From Eukaryota sp. TZLM1-RC (Eukaryota > Metamonada: BaSk clade), in NCBI GenBank assembly GCA_040285825.1, contig JAUPSS010000007.1:1583475-1647474 (forward strand): a stretch of DNA of 64,000 nt, in the 5' to 3' direction. Each line of letters opens with the position of its first letter. Within the stretch, counting starts at the first letter, position 1. This document shows positions 10,301 to 20,000 of this stretch, piece by piece. A program made the translations under genes and the position numbers. Under the pieces are notes generated by a model. It was given only the letters and a program-made list of their open reading frames with translations, made no database searches and was not told where the DNA came from.

Positions 10301-10801
10301 ATTGAGAATGCAAACCTCAGAAAGAAGTTCAACATCAGATGAGGAACCACCAATGATGACACCAAACTGTTCGCCATTGATTGTGAGCTGCTCACAACTC
10401 ATCATTTGCCTGGGAGAAGGCGCGTTTATGTCATAGGGAAGCATGGTCCAAGTATAGTCACGTAATGAGTATTTGAAAATGACGTTGGTATCATCAGCAC
10501 CGAAATAAAAGATGGATGATTGGTGATGGAATAGACAACCCCAGAGGAACAGTGGAGCTGTGCCCAAACTAGGTAGCTGCATCCAGCTTGAATCTGTGCC
10601 ATTAAAGACCCAGATGTCTTTAAGAATCGTATCATTTTCATCCATGCCCCCAAAGTAGAAGATGGACTCTCCGATGGTTAAAGAGTGACAATATTGTCTA
10701 GATGGAGGCGGGGTGCCAATTTCTGGGATTGAGTTCCATGGATGTACATGTAAAATAATCATACAAATGATCAAAAGGCAGGAGAAGTAAAATACTGTCA
10801 T
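7337..10801 (-). CDS. Kelch-repeat surface protein with Cys-rich stalk and three membrane segments
   Basis: An intron-free frame of 1154 codons, ATG at 10801, TAA at 7339. Residues 1-20 are a hydrophobic signal peptide. Residues 30-680 hold kelch-type beta-propeller repeats, recognisable by GG or FGG preceded by hydrophobic strands and followed by W (for example FYFGG 48-52, VFGG 330-333, VYGG 487-490, MFGG 656-659). Residues 683-785 are Cys-rich with CxxC units (CQPC, CKPCPAGFYS, CIPC, CLPC), the GCC2/GCC3 or ephrin-receptor-like pattern. Membrane segments lie near 816-835, 868-887 and 1085-1112. The 890-1080 loop has several N-x-S/T sites and should be extracellular. The short C-terminal tail is basic and cytosolic. 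It probably acts in adhesion or sensing; no enzyme domain is visible. The start follows from the signal peptide. Confidence 0.88.
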   Translation of the reverse strand: MTVFYFSCLLIICMIILHVHPWNSIPEIGTPPPSRQYCHSLTIGESIFYFGGMDENDTILKDIWVFNGTDSSWMQLPSLGTAPLFLWGCLFHHQSSIFYFGADDTNVIFKYSLRDYTWTMLPYDINAPSPRQMMSCEQLTINGEQFGVIIGGSSSDVELLSEVCILNLSTLTWQVIDNCTFSGRQFPNTAVVDFLPSSILMFSGATSENSMYEDDNDTWLLQFSSIDGKVTVHSRNVTDLIGGEIPQSVILSTSTYHPGLSLFFVIGGWMNSRHASFSKLQVVFLNNSTNISSWEWKSYPLKLEGFNALNFSIFSLDSATSNVVCGQLLVFGGFFNEEVVSNMLLKVIPNSNFSFSLTSQHQIVTSSFSHHSLVTVGLSSYVIGGYMSGDSLLESVIWNLNLSDYSWSSIAIESSYIAERRVGACVVGFGTRIYYLFGTLVISNTMTSSVDVFNPITSSWSKFETYGEIPPVRSHSCCTRHHSYVFVYGGRTSSGISSGLFVLNLQSGEWISIEQPSPRPPSLERCGLSVVRSAYFPYLMLSFGRLGSWMPYQSHLWKVDLQEVIVNCSATWIDQPLILDGNMWDADSFQYLIFDNILLLLGGENWNHFVGYMSFFILPEFYDKSPVFLQLIGQLDSFVIPTLAFATAGHGNSVIMFGGTLTRKGMEIPNFGLSSLYVQQFDCDFLFNSSCNQPCFIGYVLEFDSLSNRSVCQPCLPGSVGTYFEGIVGCKPCPAGFYSTSAALVGEDSCIPCPFDTFQPVEGSTTCLPCPLGMVCPVGSINPIETDTFQTLSLTTLQPQLPESNSAAVSSISRRIFIIVFIFITVFLIWMVLLGRKSSLILKIDIFSRQHYTENDDYMVKRKTQMGSLFTYWFLFLSTAFVAVLFVEFSMDNISFLRLMEPAFLLSEEVLFSGNITLSVDSSFSNTLSKISPNIDGLECANIQFLEYPEYISLFLNHCLVTDNARVLFSTMSSDSFAPSLVLNISSVSSLPWGSSFFSRRLEAPIGKVFRGRNPSVFSVELTKSFYYDIPNNQSFYGYHIRSDGVTSGSSVYHYDFLFNTGIEVIVEFGKSQMGLIIERREKETFVTFISAILGAMAGLSGAVSFFLSLCEIIYHKNKKFFKKVFRDPIIERRLPENPLYSAAMELKTNVCPQ

Positions 10802-10963
10802 TTGGATACAAAGAAAACAGAAAGGTCAGTTGATTCAGCCATAGGATGGAGATAATGCTTAATGGTTTGGAATGGTGGGAAGTTGAATGAATGAAACTGT
10901 GAACCAAAATTAAATTGTAAACATTTTTAAACATTCATTGAGTTGTTGTTCATGATTATTGTA
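10802..10963. promoter_or_regulatory. Presumed kelch promoter region
   Basis: A 160-bp gap between the kelch start and the first satellite A monomer. It must hold part of the kelch 5' region, but no specific element could be identified. Confidence 0.3.
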
Positions 10964-11385
10964 TCATTTTTGATACGATTTACTGAGGCTCATATGAAGT
11001 TCCTAGTTTCGTATATTGACCAATGGTTGTTTATTACAATCGTTGGTCAAATCTTTAAAGTCCATTTTGGGACAATTAATATAACAATTGTGGTGTTAAA
11101 GTCCGTGCTATGCTCATTTGAGTAGTCATTGGTTTGATTGGTTGAATGGTCATTGGTATGATTAGGTGAATTGCATGTAGTCCTTATGTACTAGATGTGA
11201 TCAACTTGTGATCAAACTTTGTGTGTGAGTAATGTTGGCTATGTGTTACTTGATCAGTACAAACTCATGATTACATTTTCAATTGATTTTGTATATATTT
11301 GAATTAATTGAGTTTATTAATTTTTAAACATTTAATTGTGAAAAAGTAAATAAACCAAAAAGTATACAATTGAATGTTGCAAACT
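10964..11385. repeat. Satellite A monomer, leftmost copy
   Basis: The sequence from GTATCATTTTTGATACG through TTTACTGAGGCTCATATG to the GTATACAATTGAATGTTGC end matches the 460-bp satellite that forms arrays at 17.1-19.3 and 33.3-40.7 kb. It breaks off at about 11386, where the mosaic 2-kb unit continues with other sequence. Confidence 0.85.
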
Positions 11386-11599
11386 TGATCCCTTGACATC
11401 AAAAAATTGATTGAGTCAAACGAACTCTTGAAAGACCCTATATGTACAAAGGTTTGCGCTGTACTAGCGTATAATACGCTAGGCATGTCTGCCTTGTAAG
11501 GTATCGTGATGTCTACGTTTCTGCCTCCAAGAATCATGACACTAATGATATGTAGTGTTTGATGTTACTAACTCATCTTAAAGTTGAGTTAAGGAAGAT

Positions 11600-11982
11600 G
11601 CAAGAGCCAAAGAAATGAAAATAATAGAGTATACCGAAACAATCGTTAATCTAAATTCCAACTCACATACTCTATACATTTTTTGTCCTTGTGCTTTGTT
11701 TTATTTGGAAGCTTGAGTAAAATTGCGTTATCTATGTTGAACAATTTCTCATCTATTGCCAAAATTAGAACTGAGAAAATATTCGACCAATCCTTTTGGA
11801 AAAACAGCTTTGTAGTTTCTATTTTTAAGGGAATGTTTAGTCTTTTTTCTAGATCGTTGTCATCACTAAGAAAAGTTTATGAAGAAAAAGCTGTAGGTAA
11901 GTTTTGTATAGTAGATATGAAGTTTGAGGAGATTGTCATTAATTTCTTAGAGGTTGTACAAAATATCTATCGAAAAAATTGA
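11600..11982 (+). pseudogene. LINE C-terminal fragment (FGSL subfamily), unit 1
   Basis: Translation shows AKEMKIIEY, then after a frameshift at a T-run near 11680 FVLFGSLSKIALSMLNNF and FWKNSFVVSIFKGM. This parallels the end of copy C (FSLFGSLAPTALRFVDNF, FWQNRIVFSIFKGM). Only the last part of the endonuclease region is present. Confidence 0.8.
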
Positions 11983-12772
11983 GCTTTTGGATTTTACAAA
12001 CTCTACATCCAATTCATTTGAATTAATTAATGTGTAACAAGATCAATTAGCAACCAAAAAATCATTCTTGCGACCTTTGAAAATAAACTAAATCATCGTT
12101 ATTGCAATTCGCTGACTTCAACCAACAGTTACACCTAATATCATTCCTCATCACAAATTTGTACCTTTTATCGCTCTGCAGACGGTCAAAATGTTGTTCA
12201 AACAGTTGAGTAGACCATTATCCGAGGTAGACTTCTGTTTCTGGTTCAGTATTGCATTGTATTGAAAATACAAATGTTCAGGATGCGCTTTGCTTTTTGA
12301 ATTGTTGAATGTGAAATGTGGGTCTTGACAGCAGAAGAACTATTGATTGCTCGAGTCACAATAGCAGCAGAACATTATTGCAAAATGTTTGCACGAAATG
12401 TACTGAAATCACATATGAAAACGACACTATGAAAATTCATGTTGCCAAAAGCACATTCTACTATTCAAACAATTTGATGTCCAAATATTTTAAAGCAATT
12501 CTTGATATAAGTATATCATAGGTTTATATATTTCACAATTGATGTTAGAAGCAATCTTTTCTCCAAAACACTTTTTAACCAATCTGTTATTCCAGTGTTC
12601 TTCTGAAACCTAGAAATGCATTATAAATTAACATTAATTGTTTAAAATTACAGTTGTTGTGTATTCAAACAATGTTGTATGAACTCTTACAATGATAACC
12701 AAATATTTTTAAATAACTAATCTAATAAATATTTTTTTAATGTACTGTATATTTATTTAAACAAAATTCTAT

Positions 12773-13072
12773 CTAGTATTCAATTTCCTCCAAACAAGCA
12801 TTTCTATTACTAAATCTACTTACAGCATTTCGTTCATATTCTACACCAATAGCTAAAAGAGCCTTAAAAATCATTGTTGTAATAGACTTGAAAATGCAAA
12901 AAACAAATCTATTTAACCAGAAAATGAAATTCATTGTTTTTCCAGACCTATTCAGTAACACTTTCTTAAAGTTTTCCAAAAAGTGTAACCCTGAAGGTCC
13001 AATATTGCCAAAAAGAGAAATTGCAAACGGCACAAACTGATATTTCACATGTTCGACTCTACCTAACTGTAC
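12773..13072 (-). pseudogene. LINE C-terminal fragment (FGNIG subfamily), unit 1, opposite orientation
   Basis: The minus-strand frame reads QLGRVEHVKYQFVPFAISLFGNIGPSG and ends EEIEY plus TAG. It matches the end of copy A (QLGRVEHVKYQLVPFAVSLFGNIG). It faces the plus-strand fragment of the same unit. Confidence 0.85.
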
Positions 13073-13622
13073 AAGTTCATTTTGGGAAAATTAATTTAAC
13101 AATTGTGATGTTAAAGTCCGTCCTATGGTCATTTGAGTAGTCATTGGTTTGATTGGTTGAATGGTCATTGGTGATGAGGTGAGTTGCATGTAGTCTTTAT
13201 GTACTAGATGTGATCAACTTGTGATCAAACTTTGTGTGAAATTGTGTGTGAGTAATGTTGGCTATGTGTTACTTGATCAGTACAAACTCATGATTACATT
13301 TTCAATTGATTTTGTATATATTTGAATTAATTGAGTTTATTAATTTTTAAACATTTAATTGTGAAAAAGTAAATAAACCAAAAAGTATACAATTGAATGT
13401 TGCAAACTTGATCCCTTGACATCAAAAAATTGATTGAGTCAAACGAACTCTTGAAAGACCCTATATGTACAAAGGTTTGCGCTGTACTAGCGTATAATAC
13501 GCTAGGCATGTCTGCCTTGTAAGGTATCGTGATGTCTACGTTTCTGCCTCCAAGAATCATGACACTAATGATATGTAGTGTTTGATGTTACTAACTCATC
13601 TTAAAGTTGAGTTAAGGAAGAT

Positions 13623-14005
13623 GCAAGAGCCAAAGAAATGAAAATAATAGAGTATACCGAAACAATCGTTAATCTAAATTCCAACTCACATACTCTATAC
13701 ATTTTTTGTCCTTGTGCTTTGTTTTATTTGGAAGCTTGAGTAAAATTGCGTTATCTATGTTGAACAATTTCTCATCTATTGCCAAAATTAGAACTGAGAA
13801 AATATTCGACCAATCCTTTTGGAAAAACAGCTTTGTAGTTTCTATTTTTAAGGGAATGTTTAGTCTTTTTTCTAGATCGTTGTCATCACTAAGAAAAGTT
13901 TATGAAGAAAAAGCTGTAGGTAAGTTTTGTATAGTAGATATGAAGTTTGAGGAGATTGTCATTAATTTCTTAGAGGTTGTACAAAATATCTATCGAAAAA
14001 ATTGA
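13623..14005 (+). pseudogene. LINE C-terminal fragment (FGSL subfamily), unit 2
   Basis: Same protein as the unit 1 fragment, with an identical 99-codon frame from 13706, displaced by 2023 bp. Confidence 0.8.
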
Positions 14006-14799
14006 GCTTTTGGATTTTACAAACTCTACATCCAATTCATTTGAATTAATTAATGTGTAACAAGATCAATTAGCAACCAAAAAATCATTCTTGCGACCTT
14101 TGAAAATAAACTAAATCATCGTTATTGCAATTCGCTGACTTCAACCAACAGTTACACCTAATATCATTCCTCATCACAAATTTGTACCTTTTATCGCTCT
14201 GCAGACGGTCAAAATGTTGTTCAAACAGTTGAGTAGACCATTATCCGAGGTAGACTTCTGTTTCTGGTTCAGTATTGCATTGTATTGAAAATACAAATGT
14301 TCAGGATGCGCTTTGCTTTTTGAATTGTTGAATGTGAAATGTGGGTCTTGACAGCAGAAGAACTATTGATTGCTCGAGTCACAATAGCAGCAGAACATTA
14401 TTGCAAAATGTTTGCACGAAATGTACTGAAATCACATATGAAAACGACACTATGAAAATCCATGTTGCCAAAAAGCACATTCTACTATTCAAACAATTTG
14501 ATGTCCAAATATTTTAAAAGCAATTCTTTATATAAGTATATCATAGGTTTATATATTTCACAATTGATGTTAGAAGCAATCTTTTCTCCAAAAACACTTT
14601 TTAACCAATCTGTTATTCCAGTGTTCTTCTGAAACCTAGAAATGCATTATAAATTAACATTAATTGTTTCAAATTACAGTTGTTGTGTATTCAAACAATG
14701 TTGTATGAACTCTTACAATGATAACCAAATATTTTTAAATAACTAATCTAATAAATATTTTTTTTAATGTACTGTATATTTATTTAAACAAAATTCTAT

Positions 14800-15099
14800 C
14801 TAGTATTCAATTTCCTCCAAACAAGCATTTCTATTACTAAATCTACTTACAGCATTTCGTTCATATTCTACACCAATAGCTAAAAGAGCCTTAAAAATCA
14901 TTGTTGTAATAGACTTGAAAATGCAAAAAACAAATCTATTTAACCAGAAAATGAAATTCATTGTTTTTCCAGACCTATTCAGTAACACTTTCTTAAAGTT
15001 TTCCAAAAAGTGTAACCCTGAAGGTCCAATATTGCCAAAAAGAGAAATTGCAAACGGCACAAACTGATATTTCACATGTTCGACTCTACCTAACTGTAC
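14800..15099 (-). pseudogene. LINE C-terminal fragment (FGNIG subfamily), unit 2
   Basis: The 91-codon frame is identical to that of unit 1, displaced by 2027 bp. Confidence 0.85.
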
Positions 15100-15649
15100 A
15101 AGTTCATTTTGGGAAAATTAATTTAACAATTGTGATGTTAAAGTCCGTCCTATGGTCATTTGAGTAGTCATTGGTTTGATTGGTTGAATGGTCATTGGTG
15201 ATGAGGTGAGTTGCATGTAGTCTTTATGTACTAGATGTGATCAACTTGTGATCAAACTTTGTGTGAAATTGTGTGTGAGTAATGTTGGCTATGTGTTACT
15301 TGATCAGTACAAACTCATGATTACATTTTCAATTGATTTTGTATATATTTGAATTAATTGAGTTTATTAATTTTTAAACATTTAATTGTGAAAAAGTAAA
15401 TAAACCAAAAAGTATACAATTGAATGTTGCAAACTTGATCCCTTGACATCAAAAAATTGATTGAGTCAAACGAACTCTTGAAAGACCCTATATGTACAAA
15501 GGTTTGCGCTGTACTAGCGTATAATACGCTAGGCATGTCTGCCTTGTAAGGTATCGTGATGTCTACGTTTCTGCCTCCAAGAATCATGACACTAATGATA
15601 TGTAGTGTTTGATGTTACTAACTCATCTTAAAGTTGAGTTAAGGAAGAT

Positions 15650-16037
15650 GCAAGAGCCAAAGAAATGAAAATAATAGAGTATACCGAAACAATCGTTAAT
15701 CTAAATTCCAACTCACATACTCTATACATTTTTTGTCCTTGTGCTTTGTTTTATTTGGAAGCTTGAGTAAAATTGCGTTATCTATGTTGAACAATTTCTC
15801 ATCTATTGCCAAAATTAGAACTGAGAAAATATTCGACCAATCCTTTTGGAAAAACAGCTTTGTAGTTTCTATTTTTAAGGGAATGTTTAGTCTTTTTTTC
15901 TAGATCGTTGTCATCACTAAGAAAAAGTTTATGAAGAAAAAGCTGTAGGTAAGTTTTGTATAGTAGATATGAAGTTTGAGGAGATTGTCATTAATTTCTT
16001 AGAGGTTGTACAAAATATCTATCGAAAAAAATTGAGC
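15650..16037 (+). pseudogene. LINE C-terminal fragment (FGSL subfamily), unit 3, frameshifted
   Basis: Same sequence as units 1 and 2, but extra bases in T- and A-runs (near 15893, 15925 and 16025) break the frame. The changes are all homopolymer length changes. Confidence 0.78.
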
Positions 16038-16827
16038 TTTTGGATTTTACAAACTCTACATCCAATTCATTTGAATTAATTAATGTGTAACAAGATCAAT
16101 TAGCAACCAAAAAAATCATTCTTGCGACCTTTGAAAATAAACTAAATCATCGTTATTGCAATTCGCTGACTTCAACCAACAGTTACACCTAATATCATTC
16201 CTCATCACAAATTTGTACCTTTTATCGCTCTGCAGACGGTCAAAATGTTGTTCAAACAGTTGAGTAGACCATTATCCGAGGTAGACTTCTGTTTCTGGTT
16301 CAGTATTGCATTGTATTGAAAATACAAATGTTCAGGATGCGCTTTGCTTTTTGAATTGTTGAATGTGAAATGTGGGTCTTGACAGCAGAAGAACTATTGA
16401 TTGCTCGAGTCACAATAGCAGCAGAACATTATTGCAAAATGTTTGCACGAAATGTACTGAAATCACATATGAAAACGACACTATGAAAATCCATGTTGCC
16501 AAAAGCACATTCTACTATTCAAACAATTTGATGTCCAAATATTTTAAAGCAATTCTTTATATAAGTATATCATAGGTTTATATATTTCACAATTGATGTT
16601 AGAAGCAATCTTTTCTCCAAAACACTTTTTAACCAATCTGTTATTCCAGTGTTCTTCTGAAACCTAGAAATGCATTATAAATTAACATTAATTGTTTCAA
16701 ATTACAGTTGTTGTGTATTCAAACAATGTTGTATGAACTCTTACAATGATAACCAAATATTTTTAAATAACTAATCTAATAAATATTTTTTTTAATGTAC
16801 TGTATATTTATTTAAACAAAATTCTAT

Positions 16828-17127
16828 CTAGTATTCAATTTCCTCCAAACAAGCATTTCTATTACTAAATCTACTTACAGCATTTCGTTCATATTCTACA
16901 CCAATAGCTAAAAAGAGCCTTAAAAATCATTGTTGTAATAGACTTGAAAATGCAAAAAACAAATCTATTTAACCAGAAAATGAAATTCATTGTTTTTCCA
17001 GACCTATTCAGTAACACTTTCTTAAAGTTTTCCAAAAAGTGTAACCCTGAAGGTCCAATATTGCCAAAAAGAGAAATTGCAAACGGCACAAACTGATATT
17101 TCACATGTTCGACTCTACCTAACTGTA
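16828..17127 (-). pseudogene. LINE C-terminal fragment (FGNIG subfamily), unit 3, frameshifted
   Basis: Same as units 1 and 2 except for one extra A in a run near 16912, which shifts the frame after MIFKAL. Confidence 0.8.
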
Positions 17128-17140
17128 CAAGTTCATTTTG

Positions 17141-19262
17141 GGAAAATTAATTTAACAATTGTGATGTTAAAGTCCGTCCTATGGTCATTTGAGTAGTCAT
17201 TGGTTTGATTGGTTGAATGGTCATTGGTGATGAGGTGAGTTGCATGTAGTCTTTATGTACTAGATGTGATCAACTTGTGATCAAACTTTGTGTGAAATTG
17301 TGTGTGAGTAATGTTGGCTATGTGTTACTTGATCAGTACAAACTCATGATTACATTTTCAATTGATTTTGTATATATTTGAATTAATTGAGTTTATTAAT
17401 TTTTAAACATTAAATTGAAAAAAAAATAAAAAATCAAAAAGTATACAATTGAATCTTGCAAACTAATAAAACCATTGCTGTAAGTGTAAGAGTATCGTTT
17501 TTGATACGATTTACTGAGGTTCATATGAAGTTCCTAGTTTCGTATATTGACCAATGGTTGTTTACTACAATCGTTGGTCAAATCTTTAAAGTCCATTTTG
17601 GGACAATTAATATAACAATTGTGGTGTTAAAGTCCGTGCTATGGTCATTTGAGTAGTCATTGGTATGATTGGTTGAATGGTCATTGGTGATGATTAGGTG
17701 AGTTGCATGTAGTCTTTATGTACTAGATGTGATCAACTTGTGATCAAACTTTGTGTGAAATTGTGTGTGAGTTATGTTGGCTATGTGTTACTTGATCAGT
17801 ACAAACTCATGATTACATTTTCAATTGATTTTGTATATATTTGAATTAATTGAGTTATTAATTTTTAAACATTAAATTGTAAGAAAAAATAATCAAAAAG
17901 TATACAATTGAATGTTGTAAACTAATAAAACAATTGCTGTAAGTGTAAGAGTATCGTTTTTGATACGATTTACTGAGGCTCATATGAAGTTCCTAGTTTC
18001 GTATTTTGACCAATGGTTGTTTATTACAATCGTTGGTCAAATCTTTAAAGTCCATTTTGGGACAATTAATATAACAATTGTGGTGTTAAAGTCCTTGCTA
18101 TGGTCATTTGAGTAGTCATTGGTTTGATTGGTTGAATGGTCATTGGTATGATTAGGTGAGTTGCATGTAGTCTTTATGTACTAGATGTGATCAACTTGTG
18201 ATCAAACTTTGTGTGAAATTGTGTGTGAGTAATGTTGGCTATGTTTTACTTGATCAGTACAAACTCATGATTACATTTTCCATTGATTTTGTATATATTT
18301 GAATTAATTGAGTTTATTAATTTTTAAACATTAAATTGTAAAAAAAATAAAAAATCAAAAAGTATACAATTGAATGTTGTAAACTAATGAAACAATTGCT
18401 GTAAGTGTAAGAGTATCGTTTTTGATACGATTTACTGAGGCTCATATGAAGTTCCTAGTTTCGTATATTGACCAATGGTTGTTTATTACAATCGTTGGTC
18501 AAATCTTTAAAGTCCATTTTGGGACAATTAATATAACAATTGTGGTGTTAAAGTCCTTGCTATGGTCATTTGAGTAGTCATTGGTTTGATTGGTTGAATG
18601 GTCATTGGTGATGAGGTGAGTTGCATGTAGTCCTTATGTACTTGATGTGATCAACTTGTGATCAAACTTTGTGTGAAATTGTGTGTGAGTAATGTTGGCT
18701 ATGTTTTACTTGATCAGTACAAACTCATGATTACATTTTCAATTGATTTTGTATATATTTGAATTAATTGAGTTATTAATTTTTGAACATTAAATTGTAA
18801 AAATAGTAAAAAAATCAAAAAGTATACAATTGAATGTTGCAAACTAATAAAACCATTGCTGTAAGTGTAACAGTATCGTTTTTGATACGATTTACTGAGG
18901 CTCATATGAAGTTCCTAGTTTCGTATATTGACCAATGGTTGTTTATTACAATCATTGGTCAAATCTTTATAGTCCATTTTGGGACAATTAATATAACAAT
19001 TGTGGTGTTAAAGTCCTTGCTATGGTCATTTGAGTAGTCATTGGTTTGATTGGTTGAATGGTCATTGGTGATGAGGTGAGTTGCATGTAGTCTTTATGTA
19101 CTAGATGTGATCAACTTGTGATCAAACTTTGTGTGAAATTGTGTGTGAGTAATGTTGGCTATGTGTTACTTGATCAGTACAAACTCATGATTACATTTTC
19201 AATTGATTTTGTATATATTTGAATTAATTGAGTTATTAATTTTTTAACATTAAATTGTATAC
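17141..19262. repeat. Satellite A array 1, about 4.5 monomers
   Basis: TTTACTGAGG anchors at about 17510, 17969, 18430 and 18889 give a 460-bp period. Each monomer carries the GTATCGTTTTTGATACG inverted repeat, the long hairpin described for array 2, and paired TGATCA palindromes. Short frames of 60-70 codons in these monomers start with TTG and are not genes. The array ends at about 19262 in unique sequence. Confidence 0.93.
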
Positions 19263-20000
19263 ATAGAATACATTCCATTATATTTTAAGATTATATTTTT
19301 CTATTTTCACTATTTTAAACTATGAGAAAGCAAATGATTATTGAATCTGAACGGTTGCAAAAACCTCACACACTCACTTAACTCTTTCACATGTACAACC
19401 ACTTCCATCAAAATGCACAAATTTTCTTAAATCAAATAGATATATCTATGGCGACCAACTAAATAAATTCAGTGAATGCAGTGATAAAGATGACTATCTG
19501 AATCCCGGTTCTATTGTATAAAATTAAAACAATATTGAATTTTGAAGACTATTTCCTATGTAGACGTGTCAAAAAACTTATCAAAAATTATTGAGACAAT
19601 ATGTAGCCAAAGTCACAGCAATTCAGAAATTTTGGTGAATGAAAAAAACACAGTGGCACCCCAACATACTACATCATGTTATTTCAGTTAGTTTGATGTA
19701 TTCCGGATCAATAAACAAAATGAAAAGGTTTGAAATAGTTTTATCGTGCACAAGGATTCTATTAACCACTTTTAAGGGATTACCTTGGTATTTCACTCGA
19801 ATGAGAAACTTTAGCTAGACAGTAATCAGATCCAGATCTTGTAAAGAAAATCTCGGTTCAATTAATTTTATTCCATCAGTTCTGAGTTTATAATGTTCAG
19901 TGTGCATGTTTAAATGGTTCATGTGGAATAGATAAGAAAAATTCATAAAATTCGCCTTCTTCATATAATATTGAATATTCTCATTAAACGCCATCGATTA
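19263..20000. other. Unique 5' flank of the tandem kinase gene
   Basis: AT-rich, with no gene or repeat recognised. It should contain the kinase promoter. Confidence 0.4.

Larger units (their letters stand above)
11060..17140. repeat. Three tandem copies of a 2.03-kb mosaic unit
   Basis: Anchors recur at 11101, 13116, 15143 and 17172, giving periods of 2015, 2027 and 2029 bp. Each unit contains, in order: the second half of a satellite A monomer; about 185 bp related to satellite B (GATTGAGTCAAACGAA, GCGCTAGGCA, GTGATGTCTAC); a plus-strand LINE C-terminus; about 700 bp of unassigned sequence ending in a satellite B-like GTATGAACTCTTACA tract; and a minus-strand LINE C-terminus that abuts the next satellite A segment. 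The copies are nearly identical, differing mostly by single-base homopolymer lengths, so the triplication is recent. Confidence 0.93.

Noticed and set aside
12318-12521. Conserved 67-codon frame in the core of the 2-kb unit
   Set aside because: Opens with GTG, has no recognisable domain, and is disrupted in unit 2 by a single-base insertion.
11060-19262. CRISPR-like array
   Set aside because: Periods of 460 bp and 2 kb, no short direct repeats with unique spacers, and eukaryotic context; this is satellite DNA.
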